64,000 bases of DNA from contig OU452202.1 of assembly GCA_911728435.2 (NCBI GenBank), forward strand, positions 6,985,135 to 7,049,134. The letters run 5' to 3'. The translations under genes were made by a program, and so were the position numbers. The DNA comes from Apoderus coryli. Taxonomy: Eukaryota > Arthropoda > Insecta > Coleoptera > Attelabidae. A model generated the notes under the pieces. It was not told where the DNA came from and made no database searches. It was given only the letters and a program-made list of their open reading frames with translations. How positions within the stretch are numbered: the stretch's first letter is position 1; each line of letters starts with the position of its first letter. Below, in pieces: positions 46,901 through 56,800 of this stretch.

Positions 46901-49301
46901 GTTAATAGATATAATGTATAATATGAATGTGTCTATTTGTTCAAATATATCAATCAGTATTTCTATATGGTTACAATTGAGTTAATAGAGACAGTCATTT
47001 GTGGAAAAGGTTAAAATAAATTATTATGTATCTTTTTTAGCAGAAAATGACAGTCTAGCTAAAAACACTTTAGAGTACAATTTATATTTATTTTATATAC
47101 CTACAAGTTTATTATAAATTTTCAGGACTATCTGGATGCTTTTGAAAAACTGTTGAGATTGGGGTTAAAAAATCAGCAAGAAAGGGAAATAATAAACGTT
47201 TTGTTGCATTGTTGTCTACAAGAAAAAGACTATAACCCATACTATGCTGTTTTGGCCCAAAAATTTTGTGATTATGACCGCAAATATCAGGCAAGTATTA
47301 GTTTATCCTTATTGTTAAAATCCATGCAATTTTCTCAATAATTGAGCCTATTACATAGACCTTGGTGATATATAAGAAGATGAAATATTTGCTTTTGAAT
47401 ATGTTAATCGTCATAATATATTATACTTTTACTTTCTCGACCCATAGGGACAGTATTGTGAACACCAAAAAAATTGAGATAAAGACGGATATAACCATTT
47501 TCAAGTCCCCTAAGACGATTAAGACCATTTTACAAGAGCCTAAACGCTTCAACAAATTTGGTATATGAGTTTAGAGGAGTCCTAGGATGAACCCATTAGT
47601 TTTTGTTTGAAATCGCTATAGCCCTTTGATAGGGGTGGAGTCAATTCCTAAATTCTTTAATAACAGTAGAGGTCGACTGATGCATCATTTTAAAGTATTT
47701 TTTATCTGCTTTCCAGCAATAGGTTAAGCGCTTAAAATTTCACCAATTAGGTAATGGGTACCTACATCTCTTATTATATTATAATAAACTAATTTGTTTA
47801 AGTGTCTGTGTCGTCATTGGTAGAGCGTGCGCTTTGCATGCGGAAGGTCCTGGGTTCGAATCCCAGCTCTGACAAAAAAAAATATTTCTAATTTTTTAAT
47901 AAAGTAGTTTGTTAGGTTAGTTTATTGGAAATAATCAAAATAATACTTAATAAAATCGAAATAAATAATAACATTTAAGACAAAACGTAAAAAAGGCAAA
48001 TGACAAACGTTCAGCAACCTCACTGAATCATCAATTCACTAACTCACTCTTCACGACCTTAATCTATTACCCAATATTAACACTTTTATTTGGCTTTCAG
48101 TTCTACTGAAAATATCGAAGTTAATATAGTTGTTAAAAACTATTGTTGGAAAGTTTTTATGGGTTTATGGATCTTGCGTGAATGAAACTACTTTATTTTA
48201 AATCGCCAACGTTTTGCAAACTTTTATTTGCTTCGTCAAAGCTGTTTTTTAGACATATGGAGCTGCTGTCTTGAATAGCCTTAAGGAAGCAAATAAAAGT
48301 TTGCGAAACGTTGGTAATTCAAAACAAAGTAGTTTCGTTCACGCAAGATCCATAAACCCATAAAAACTTTTCAACAATACATATAACCGGATCGTTACCT
48401 ATCATAAAAAATAAGTTAAAAAGTATAAAATCAACACCTTTATTCAACAGTAGCTGAAGGTCCACTTTATCGAATTCATTCGCACAATCGGTAAATATGA
48501 CATCAAGTTGAGCGCCATTACATCAGCTGAGGACTGAGAAAAGATACATAGGTTTGTTGCGGTAGATCTACCTTTAACAAAACCATGTTGTGATTCACTG
48601 ATTTTAGGCGCTACCTAGCTCCATATTTGGTCGAATAATAATCTTTCAATTATTTTAGAAATTGTATTAATTAAACTATATCATAGTAGTAGTAGTAGTA
48701 GTTATTTTTAGTATCTGTTTATTAAATTTACTTCTTTATTGTCTTAACTTAAACACCCAAACCGAAACGCACCAAACCACTATAATTATAATTTTGTATT
48801 TTATTTTTTATAGATGATTATCAAATGTTCTGTCTGGGATAAATTGAAAGCATTATCTGAGCAATCTGGATTGCACATATCAAACTTAGCGAAAATGCTG
48901 ATTCATCTTTTTATTGAAAAGGGATTACCAATATCTACATTAAAGGTATCTAGCATCTTATACTTTAAAATAATTTAATTATAAAGCTATTTTTGTTATA
49001 TATTTTTTAGATAGTGGAATTCAGTGATTTAGACAAAGTTACATTGAGATTTATGCGACAGATCATACTTGGAATTTTGTTGCATAACGATACTGAGGCC
49101 TGCTTGGGTGTTTTTGAAAAAGTTGCACAATCTCATAAATTGAAAATCTTTAGAGAAAGTCTACGGCTTTTCATACATCATTTTGTGTTAAAACATTTGA
49201 AGTCGGATGCTGTTGCTGAGAATCAAAGAGACTTGTTGAAAAAGCGTGCTCAGTTGGTAGAGTTAGTGTTAATATCTAAAGAGCCCAATCTTAAATTGTA
49301 A
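40974..49301 (+). CDS. NOM1: Nucleolar MIF4G/MA3 protein NOM1-like, complete 11-exon gene
   Basis: Exons: 40974-41216, 41580-41784, 42795-43453, 45275-45386, 45443-45655, 46054-46372, 46431-46606, 46661-46845, 47126-47290, 48814-48945, 49011-49301. The joined frame is 2700 nt (899 residues; human NOM1 is about 860). It starts with a Lys/Arg-rich nucleolar-type tail, then F-G-A-D-G-L-D-Y-L-L-E-V-C, a long acidic Asp/Glu/Ser-rich stretch, a KVKF motif at 303-306, a MIF4G domain (about 380-590) and an MA3 domain (about 690-810). Family members act in small-subunit ribosome biogenesis in the nucleolus, bind eIF4A-type helicases and target PP1. Boundaries follow GT-AG except intron 9, which starts GC. 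The intron 7 donor (GTTTTA) is weak. Introns 2, 3 and 9 are loaded with transposon relics. Confidence 0.9.
42182..42722 (-). pseudogene. Mariner transposase N-terminal relic in NOM1 intron 2
   Basis: The minus strand reads, with a frameshift, the mariner N-terminus (KQWLDKLY-like start, S-A-P-S-R, W-I-D-E-F-K-R-G-R-T, S-G-R-P-N-K-A-V-I-P-E-N), then KLKMHELADIVKISDGSV, H-E-H-L-G-M-R-K-L and W-V-P, up to T-M-D-E-T, which is the first catalytic Asp. It stops there; the C-terminal half is missing. A near-identical but separately damaged copy lies at 60.07-60.52 kb. It opposes the direction of NOM1 and is spliced out. Confidence 0.8.
43990..44405 (+). pseudogene. Non-LTR reverse-transcriptase fragment in NOM1 intron 3
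   Basis: Plus-strand pieces read T-D-F-A-K-A-I-D-R-V-N-F, then KLRAFGMSDPFVTWLE, then T-S-G-V-P-Q-G-S-H-C-A-P-L, F-I-N-D-I, F-A-D-D-L-K-L-Y and, after frameshifts, LQNELDAL with N-N-L-K-L. These are successive jockey-clade RT motifs including the F-A-D-D catalytic box. Frameshifts and stops show it is dead. Confidence 0.8.
44410..45145 (-). pseudogene. Gag-like (ORF1) relic of a non-LTR element, opposite orientation
   Basis: The minus strand contains P-L-R-C-F-R-C-L-K-F-D-H-T-A-A-N-C, a perfect CX2CX4HX4C zinc knuckle, preceded upstream by a degenerate ORF1 (V-D-V-H-P near 44980). It sits head-to-head with the RT fragment and directly before a 3'-tail-like stretch on the plus strand (45146-45255, ending in AAATAAATAAA). 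That order fits an inverted 5' part joined to a retroelement tail. Confidence 0.6.
47360..47960 (-). repeat. Interspersed repeat with internal tRNA-like module, copy in NOM1 intron 9
   Basis: Reverse-orientation copy of the 35.3-35.9 kb family (GAAATCGCTATAGCCCTTTGATAGG, split into shared blocks with the other copies). At about 47812-47875 on the plus strand lies TGGTAGAGCGTGCGCTTTGC followed by a T-arm CTGGG/CCCAG with TTCGAAT. It resembles a tRNA-Ala(UGC) body, but the acceptor and D stems do not pair well, so I do not call a working tRNA. Confidence 0.65.
48148..48385. repeat. Inverted-repeat unit with two hammerhead-like sequences, in NOM1 intron 9
   Basis: The outer arms pair closely (AAGTTTTTATGGGTTTATGG and ATCTTGCGTGAA against the complement near 48350). 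The plus-strand arm near 48280-48325 reads TTAAGGA, A, GCAAA/TTTGC stem with loop TAAAAG, GAAA, CGTT, GGTAATTC, and the last part pairs with TTGAATAGCC upstream, giving stem I. The minus-strand arm has TTGACGA and AAAA instead of GAAA. Core changes suggest inactive ribozymes. Confidence 0.45.
48420..48680 (-). pseudogene. Reverse-transcriptase scrap in NOM1 intron 9
   Basis: The minus strand reads ISESQHGFVKGRSTATNL, a conserved non-LTR RT block (Q-H-G-F-x-x-G-R-S), after I-I-E-R-L-L-F-D-Q-I-W. Only part of the RT domain remains. Confidence 0.65.
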
Positions 49302-49352
49302 TATATATTATGTAATATATATCTCATTATACAACTGTTTAAATTGATTTCA

Positions 49353-49358
49353 AATAAA
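49353..49358 (+). terminator. NOM1: NOM1 poly(A) signal AATAAA
   Basis: First AATAAA after the NOM1 stop codon, about 52 bp downstream, consistent with a short 3' untranslated region. Confidence 0.6.
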
Positions 49359-49649
49359 CCTCAAAAGGCTTAATAAGTTTGGTTTATGGTATTAGTTGAC
49401 ATTGAAAATATAGGCTTGACAAAACCGATGACCTTCTATTTAAAATTCAGCGGGTTAAAGTTTGAGATGCAGGGGTACACTCTTGTCTTTTATGATTAAT
49501 AAGGCCCGATACAGCGGATAATGAGTTTGATATAAGCGACGTATTTGCGAAATGTCAACCATTATGGCATTAGTTTCTTATTAATTAATATTAACCCTAA
49601 CAATTTAATTGGAAAAAGAATAAGATTCGTTCCCTTACTCAAAAATGTG

Positions 49650-49900
49650 AGTATGTTTCACCGCGTGTACCAATCAATATTTACAAGAGTAGTGATAATA
49701 AATATGCCCGGTGAAACACAATTCACAAACGATGGCCGGACAAGAAGTAACAACTCCATTAAATCCTATTGCCAACACTAGATACGCCCGAATTCCCTAG
49801 CGGCAGGCTCTTATCCGGCTATCGTTTGTGAACTGTGTTTCACCGGGCATATTGCGTTCTCACACTAGATGTCGTCAAAAATATATTGTTGTCAGTCTAC
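49650..49900. repeat. Hairpin-type interspersed repeat, copy 2
   Basis: ATATGCCCGGTGAAACACAA followed by TTCACAAACGATGGCCGG is mirrored by CCGGCTATCGTTTGTGAA and GTGTTTCACCGGGCATAT. It shares its central GAATTCCCTAGCGG and flank TAGATGTCGTCAAAAA with copy 1 at 24.65-24.97 kb. Confidence 0.7.
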
Positions 49901-50069
49901 TTATCGTTCTAAAAAAGTCTCTGCATAAATCAGTTTGCTACAATTCAACAATTCTCCCTAATCATTAATGAATAGGTAATAAAAATAATAGAGGTCCCAG
50001 ATTTAAACCCTGAGGTACTCCAGATAGAGCTGTATAATATGTCGATGTATATCCATTGCATGACACAAA

Positions 50070-50475
50070 CTGAACTCAATCAGTAATAGGATTGCAGAAG
50101 ACACACGGCATCAGCGCTAAAGCCAAAATGCGGAAGCTTTTGTATGGGGATTGTATGATCAATTCTATCAAACGCATTGGAAAAATTAATGTATACAACA
50201 TCAACCTGACCACGGTTATCCAATGTCTCTGACAGTTATTGAGAAAAAATTGACAGATTTGTAAGTGTGGACTTGTGTGCAATGAACCCATGCTGATGCT
50301 GGACCAGCCTATGCTGGACAATTGGATAAATACGATTGTAAAGGACTATTTCAAGTAATTTAGAAAAATTAGAGAGAATTGATATAGGGCTATTATAATT
50401 GGTTATATCCGCACGATCTCCGCTCTTGAAAACAGGACACACCGTAGCATTCTTCCAGACCATAGGAAAAATATT
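50070..50475 (-). pseudogene. Non-LTR reverse-transcriptase fragment
   Basis: The minus strand reads W-K-N-A-T-V-C-P-V-F-K-S-G-D-R-A, then ISILSNFSKLLEIVLYNRI, Q-H-Q-H-G-F-I-A-H-K-S-T, and after a stop V-D-V-V-Y-I-N-F-S-N-A-F-D-R-I, the jockey-like RT core with the first catalytic Asp region. It breaks before the A-D-D box. Confidence 0.75.
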
Positions 50476-50549
50476 ACGTCTTGATATTAATTATAAATTA
50501 CAGACGGCCTCACCGTCAAGGACACCCTCTATAATTTATAGGATTGACC

Positions 50550-50645
50550 AGCGTATGGTTTATGCCTTCTAAACCACCTACTAGTTCTGAGCCTTTGAAT
50601 ATGGTTTTTATTAAAACCGAAACGTTGGCACTAAACTGATTTTTT
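50550..50645 (+). repeat. Degenerate hammerhead-like sequence
   Basis: The plus strand has GAGCC, TTTGAAT, stem GGTTTT/AAAACC, GAAA, CGTT, GGCAC: the layout of the other hammerhead units and a G-C-C/G-G-C start of stem I, but the conserved C-U-G-A-N-G-A core is altered at several positions. Probably a dead relative. Confidence 0.35.
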
Positions 50646-50734
50646 GCGCATTCTGACTCAAATCCCAACAATTTGTTTTGATTATTTAAATAACTTTCCT
50701 ATAGACTTTTCCATAAGTATTGTTCTTGAAATTC

Positions 50735-51290
50735 CGCTCCTATCGGAGATTGGAGATCATCACCACTACTCGGACCTTATCAATCGCCCGCCTGAAGAGT
50801 TCTGCGGACGTGCAACCAAACCACTCCCTCAAACTGGGCAGCCAAGAGATTCTTCTTCTGCCAATCGTTGTCTTGCCTTTTCTTTTGCCTTGAATAATTA
50901 GCTTAATGATATTATATCTATCTACTCTCAGAACATGTCCTAGATATTCTAATTTTCTCCTTTTTATGGCGTTACTAATTTGTTTGGTTTTATTCATTCG
51001 GCGTAGTACTTCCTCATTTGAAATCTTGTCAACCCATGGTATTATCAGCATCCTCCTATAACACCACATTTCAAATGCTTCTAAGTTCTTGATGTTTTCT
51101 GATTTGAGTGTCCAAGTCTCCATTCCATACAATATAATGGGGAATATATAGCATTCTAGCATTATGGTTCTCAGTTCTAATGTTATAGCTCGGTTGCAGA
51201 GTATTTTATTCAGTTTTATGAAAACGCTGCGATTTACTTCAATTCGACACTTGATTTCTTTTGTGTGTTCTGCTGTTTCAGTTACCCATG
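50735..51290 (-). pseudogene. RTE-like non-LTR element, C-terminal part
   Basis: A 140-codon open minus-strand frame begins M-L-E-C-Y and continues LYGMETWTLKSENIKNLEAF, W-C-Y-R-R-M-L-I-I-P-W, EEVLRRMNK, YLGHVLR and I-Q-G-K-R-K-G-K, the thumb/C-terminal region characteristic of endonuclease-reverse-transcriptase proteins. Upstream codons to about 51290 continue the match. The RT core itself is missing. It is of a different subfamily from the element at 63-64 kb. Confidence 0.75.
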
Positions 51291-51830
51291 TGCCAAGATA
51301 TTTGTAGGAGGATTATTCTTCTCAACAATTCAAATCAGTGTTGATTCGCTTTGTCGAAACCTCTGGAACACCTGTAAGGTAATCAGTAGTCTTGCCTATA
51401 AGAACCTGGTAATCGTATCGGTGGCCGTATTCCCAGCGCTGCTTTGTCTCTATATTGGTGACACTCGCTGGGCGTACCAAGAAAATACGCTGAAAGTGTA
51501 AAAATTAAAAAATATGTGGCTCTTGAACTCTCTAACGCACTGCATAATAATAATCAATGTATTTGTTAAATATATTATAACAGTATTTTTACTATTTCCA
51601 CAGAATTATTTGTTATACTTAATAGAAAAAACTCTTTGTAAATGTGACTGTATATTTATAGCATAATATAGAAGCTCACCTTTACAAATTAAACAGTTTT
51701 TCAATATGTAGGTGTTTATATCTTTCCCATTTGTTTGTTTTGTTGATAAAATACACGTATTCATCGTTATCAGTGAAATATTGATAATGAACAGTTTGGA
51801 ACGTTCGCAGAACCAGCATCATAATAGCCG
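51291..51830. other. Upstream flank of the Kazal cluster
   Basis: No gene. The block TTGTTGATAAAATACACG near 51740 is repeated near 54590 and, slightly changed, near 61370, marking it as part of the duplicated Kazal unit. Confidence 0.5.
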
Positions 51831-51880
51831 CAGATTAAAATTGAATTACTCATTGACATTCGATAGAGCCTATATAATTG
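51831..51880 (+). promoter_or_regulatory. Kazal gene 1 promoter: shared upstream box plus TATA
   Basis: GATTAAAATTGAATTACTCA is followed about 20 bp later by CCTATATAATTG (TATA box at 51871-51877), roughly 75 bp before the start codon. The same layout is at 57393-57440 and 61453-61510, and eroded at 53799-53830. Confidence 0.75.
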
Positions 51881-51952
51881 TGGAACAGTCAGATGTATAT
51901 GAACATATAAAATAACGAGCTGTGACGAATTACATTATATATTATAATTCCA

Positions 51953-52261
51953 ATGGCAAAGAGTGTGTTATTGTTAGTATCTCTAGCAGCGCTAATCACT
52001 TTAGTGCTGTCTAGTTCCGAGTTCGATGAATTAGAAGATATAAAGGATACAGCATGTATTTGTCCAAGAATGTATGCACCGATATGCGCTTCCAATGGTA
52101 TAAGTTATGGAAACAGATGTGAATTTAGATGCAGACAAGCGAAATCAAGAAATACATTGACGATTCTCCATAACGGAAAATGTGGTGATCCTGACGAAAT
52201 TAGCCGCTTATCCAAACAATGGCAGCAGTACCAAGACGGTCCTACTGTTATATTACAATGA
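51953..52261 (+). CDS. Secreted Kazal-type serine protease inhibitor, gene 1
   Basis: 102 residues in one exon. Residues 1-22 form a signal peptide (M-A-K-S then a Leu/Val/Ala core). An acidic linker (EFDELEDIKD) precedes one Kazal domain with six Cys at 35, 37, 45, 56, 60 and 77: C-I-C-P-R-M-Y-A-P-I-C-A-S-N-G-x-S-Y-G-N. By alignment with classical Kazal domains the P1 residue is Arg39, so trypsin-like targets are likely. The C-terminal tail of about 20 residues is hydrophilic. Secreted insect Kazal peptides act in haemolymph, saliva, gut or venom; which one cannot be told here. A poly(A) signal AATAAA lies at 52410-52415. Close paralogue of the gene at 57540. Confidence 0.92.
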   Translation: MAKSVLLLVSLAALITLVLSSSEFDELEDIKDTACICPRMYAPICASNGISYGNRCEFRCRQAKSRNTLTILHNGKCGDPDEISRLSKQWQQYQDGPTVILQ

Positions 52262-52419
52262 AGGAGATAATGTTATACAATTCATACATCAGTACAATAG
52301 CGAACATTACATGATTATTGTATTAAGTATAATTTATAAAAATATATTGTTTGCCTAAGTGAGATATTATCTATAGAATATGTTATACTGCTTTGTATAA
52401 ATTCAAAATAATAAATCAA

Positions 52420-53790
52420 TCAATATTTGCACATCACGAAATATGTTTGTTTCTTGTAATCTACAAACAAAAGAATTTGTTTTATAGACAGATTGAAAAC
52501 TACTGGTTATTTTTTATTTTTCAATAGGTGAAGTATAACAGATACCTAAAATACTTGGGACAGTTATTCCCAATAAATAATGTTGAGGAAACCAAAACTA
52601 ACAAACTTCTAAATCTATAAAATTGACTGACCGATGGACCCCCTATTTTTTTTAGTATAGGTACCTAGTCAATATTTTTATTGGTTCCATCTTGTATTTC
52701 AATATCAAAGTCATGTTATAGGTAATTTTTAGAAAGTTAGAGCATCTGATCCAGACTTAATAAACACAATAGTATGTAAAAATACGTACCTGAATGAAGA
52801 AATGTTTTTAATTTTTGAAAAATTAAAACTGCGCGTCTTGGTCAGTATCTACTATAATTTAGATACAATAAAAATTCGCTACTTAGGTAACACCAGTAAT
52901 TGGATTTGGATAACACCAAATTTAATCTTTAATTTATAGACGTTCAATTTAAATACATCTGTAAGTATGTATAAATATATCGTCTATATTTTCTGTAAGT
53001 TACAACACCGGATAATCAAATAAAGTGGTATAAGCTGCGGCATAGTGTTTGTCGTATACTTAACCAAGCGATGGAAGGGTCTTTTGTACGAGGGTTTCTA
53101 TGTAGCTATTATTTAAAGACTAGGCATTAAATTAAAATTAACTTTTATTGATGGATCATTTTATATTAAAACTTACACATCATCTTTTGTGTTCAAGTTA
53201 CATCCTACGATATTCTTATTATCATTTTTTTTGTAAATATAATTATCGGGTAAAAAGTCCGTTTTTACATGAAAAAAAAAAACTATAGAATAAAAAATAT
53301 CAACTGAGCATATATTATGTACCAAGACAACCAAAATATATCTGTTCATAAGTAGAACCAACCGCGCTATGTTGGCGCATTACTGAAAATCCGAAAAAGC
53401 TGTTGTTACTGAATATGCGACCCGTAGAAACGTCTGCTGTTGCAGTCCCTGCGGAAGCGCCTTCAGAAATCTAGCACGGCTGCTATTACTGAATATGGAC
53501 CGGGGGCGTGCGCGCACAGCATGTGGCCCCTATTGGTTTCAGCGTCCCTTTCATATTAAGGTGCGCCTTTATTTTCGAGTAAGTCCGGCCCTGTATCTGA
53601 GTCTGAAGAATTTCCTGAAATGGTATTACACTGTTGTGATGTTTGAAAAGGAATTAACTATTAAGAAAATAAACTGTAGTTAGCGGGAATTTTAAACAAT
53701 CGCACGCACAAAACAACAACTAAACACAATGAAATAAAGAATGTTTATTTAACGAACAACGTATGAAGTAAATTTCCCTAATGAAATATT
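52420..53790. other. Gene-free stretch with a G+C-rich island
   Basis: Positions 53065-53110 repeat the start of the window. Positions about 53380-53600 are unusually G+C-rich for this region (GGGGGCGTGCGCGCACAGC) and encode no recognisable product; probably foreign repeat sequence. Confidence 0.4.
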
Positions 53791-53798
53791 TTCGAATA

Positions 53799-54056
53799 AT
53801 AAAGCCAGAGATTAAATCTCAATTAAAACCTACTGCATTATTCTTAAGTTTTTACAAGGAAAAGATACTTATAGATAACTCAAAATGTCAAAGCTTCGGT
53901 TATTCTATTCTATGATATATTTCCGCTGGTCGCTTTAGTTGTTTCGGAATCACATTTCGATAATTTAGAAGATATCGAAGTATGTATTTTGGAGATAGAT
54001 TCTCTATAACGAAAAATGTAGTGATTCTTGTAAAATAGCTCGATTATCCATAAAAA
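53799..54056 (+). pseudogene. Kazal inhibitor pseudogene (copy 2)
   Basis: An eroded promoter box (GAGATTAAATCTCAATTA) at 53799-53820 precedes ATG at 53885. The signal-peptide region is frameshifted. The linker follows as V-S-E-S-H-F-D-N-L-E-D-I-E, then V-C-I, after which the whole middle of the Kazal domain is deleted and the frame picks up at L-Y-N-E-K-C-S-D-S (last Cys region) and A-R-L-S. It cannot form the six-Cys fold. Confidence 0.8.
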
Positions 54057-54469
54057 TACTAAGTTAGTCACTACTGTACCTAATATTATTAATAAAAAAA
54101 AAACAGAGATAACGTATCATTTTCTAAAATAATATCTAATCTATTAATATTGAATTTATTAAAAAGAGTTAAAATGATTGATGGATTGGCATACATTATC
54201 ATATCGAATTTGCTCTTCGCTACAAGTCCTAACTACACACTACTAGTGTATATTTATTTATTAGACTATGGTACTAGGTACATTACATTATTATATTATA
54301 TATTTATACAGTCCGCGATCAATAGGTGTTACACAATAATTAGTAACCATTTTAAAATCGGAGAGAAGATTCCCCTAAATAAATAAACATGTCTTGAAAA
54401 CTAAAAGATCCAAAAAATATTTTTATTAGGTAATAAATAAAACAGAAAAATACCTCATAAATGGATTTT

Positions 54470-54640
54470 ATTCAACAAATGTATGAAAAATACATTCACT
54501 ATATTGATATTCCACAGAATTAATTACTGATGCATCATGTGCAAATTTTATTCAGCGAGAATTTAATCTTCTCTATATTGTTTTTTTTTGTTGATAAAAT
54601 ACATGTGCAAAAACACACGACGGTGAATTATTTTTTACTA
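54470..54640 (+). pseudogene. Upstream fragment of another Kazal unit
   Basis: Shares TTCCACAGAATTA and TTGTTGATAAAATACATG with the sequences 100-350 bp upstream of Kazal gene 1, but no promoter box or coding part follows. It looks like a truncated duplication, cut off before the mariner insertion at 54.9 kb. Confidence 0.5.
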
Positions 54641-56141
54641 TAAAATGTAGGTAATTCTTAGCTGAATTAGACGATGTAATTTAGATTTAGAATTCCTTCA
54701 TTGAATAGTAAATGAGAAAATGTATCTTAAGGACATGCATCGCATCACAGGTTGACAAAAAATCCAAAAATAAATTGGAATAAATTAACCAAATGATGAT
54801 TGAGGTGATTGCCCATAGTGCATTGCGTATTTTGGATTAATGAAATTAAAAGATCATGGGTTTCGACCCCTTACCTTTTTAATGTCGAAATGTCCTAGTT
54901 TTCTAATAAAGGATGTCCCAAAATTAACGCAAGATTTTAATTTGCCGGCATTTATGCAGTAAAGTGTTGGCAACTCTAAAAACAAAACAAATCGACAGCT
55001 GACACTTTAGGGTTTGTAAAAATGGAGCTTTACACGATATAGAATAACGTGTCTTCATTATTGAACAACATTTCAAAAATAATGAAAGCTTGGCGATCGC
55101 AGTTCGAAAATTTCATACAAAATATGGTCAAGATAGTGTTTTAACTTCGTCAACTGTGTAGAGATTAATTGAAAAATTCCGGAACACAGGATCCGTTGGA
55201 GGCGCCAAACTGCCAAACACACTGCGGTCGTCCAAAAACAAGCCGTTCAAATGTTAATATCAGAAGCAGTGTGTGAGGGTTTCGGTGACAATCCAGGAAC
55301 CTCAATTCGGTATCGTGGACAAGAATTGCAAGAAGCTCTCTACAGCGTATACTCACTAAAGATCTGTGTTTCCATCCTTAACACAACAACTGAAGCCTAA
55401 CGACCATGCACAGCGAAGAGAGTTTGCAGAATGGATTATTCAGCATCAGCAAATGCTAATTTTTCGAGCAAAATCATCCTAAGTTACGAAGCACTTTTGC
55501 CGCTTGATGGGTTTTTTACTCGCCGCTGTTGGGGTTTGATAACTCACATGTGATTGTCGAAAAACAAATGCTTCCACAACGTGTTACTGTTTGGTGTAGA
55601 TTTTGGGCTGAAGGCATAATTGGACCATACTTTTTTGAAAATGAGGCTGGTCAAGCAGTGACTTCTAATATTGCTCGTTATCGCGACATGATAACACAGT
55701 TCTTTTTGCCGAAATCGGATGATATTGATGTGGCCAATATGTGGTTTCAACAAGACGGTGTCACTTGCCATACAGGCCGTGAAACCATTTAATTACTGCA
55801 TGAAACATTTCCAGGTCGTGTACTCTCTCGTTTCGGTGATCCGAATTGGCCCCCTAGATCGTGTGATTTAATACCACAGGCACAGAAATCTTATATATAT
55901 ATATATACTCTAGAATGATAATCCCGTAGTACAAAAATGTAAACCAAAAGTGTAGAGCTATCCATAATGCGCATGATCACCAATATCTTATTTTTCAACA
56001 GGACCGGCTTTGATTAAATGTAATATTACTGTTATGTTAGAGGTATATTTAAAATTAAATTTTACCATTTGGTAACATTCAAATAAAAAAATGGAATAAA
56101 GGAATTTAAGAAATAAAAAATTACATTAAATATCTAAATAC

Positions 56142-56147
56142 TTTATT
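56142..56147 (-). terminator. Poly(A) signal AATAAA of the THAP gene
   Basis: AATAAA on the minus strand, about 135 bp past the THAP frame's stop codon at 56282. It supports a once-transcribed unit. Confidence 0.5.
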
Positions 56148-56281
56148 GTCTAACAGGTACAACCCAATAATAATAAATCTAAGCAGAAACGAGATATAAG
56201 TAAAAAATCTAATACTGGCAAATATCTTCAGGACATGAGCATTCTAATTATTTATTTTATTATTATATAGGCGTCTTACCT

Positions 56282-56800
56282 CTATACAGCCTTCAAAGAA
56301 GGGGTGCAAGAAACAGTGACTTCACAAATATTTTCCGTGTCCAAGTAAACCACTTCCATATCATCCGTACTACTCGCAATAGTATTTTGTGACAAAACAT
56401 GGTTGGTAGAACTTGTATTCTCAGCAATTTCATGGAGGATTCTATAATTAAGTATATTCCAGTTTAACAACAGAATTCAAACGAACTTTGTATACCTACA
56501 CAACGTAGGAAATATATTCTTGACATACATATCATGCATTTTTGACAGACTGCTTTTAAGTAAACAGTGTCTTGATATCAAACGATTAAGAATTTAACTT
56601 CCACTCTCATTTACATAATCTCTTCTTTTCAACAAAAGTTTGGGAACTGCATCGGGTACGAGGGTGATCCTCTTGCCGTCTTCTCTACAAATGATATCTT
56701 CTGCGGCGAAATGCTTACTGCATATGACATTCCCATCACATAAATTTTCTGTACTAGGATCCCAATGCCCGCATCCAAACATCATGTCTTTTTTTTGTCA
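56282..56800 (-). CDS. Small THAP-domain protein gene or relic, partial, two visible exons
   Basis: Exon A (about 56798-56615) opens after an acceptor-like TTGACAAAAAAAAG and encodes the C-terminal half of a THAP zinc finger: N-V-I-C-S-K-H-F (the conserved second C-x2-H pair), then R-I-T-L-V-P-D-A-V-P-K-L (the A-V-P-T-type box). A donor TAT|GTAAAT joins to exon B (about 56448-56282), which starts after ATTATAG and encodes about 55 acidic and Ser/Thr-rich residues to a stop. The first half of the finger (C-x(2-4)-C) would lie in an upstream exon that I could not identify. THAP fingers bind DNA and derive from P-type transposases. It is entirely inside a mariner relic, so it may be a captured gene fragment. 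Confidence 0.55.

Noticed and set aside
47806..47876. Functional tRNA-Ala(UGC) gene
   Set aside because: The T-arm is perfect, but the acceptor stem and D stem do not pair; it sits inside an interspersed repeat.
48525..48545. CTGAGGACTGAGAAAAG as a hammerhead core
   Set aside because: Stem II cannot form and there is no stem I; explained by the RT scrap on the other strand.
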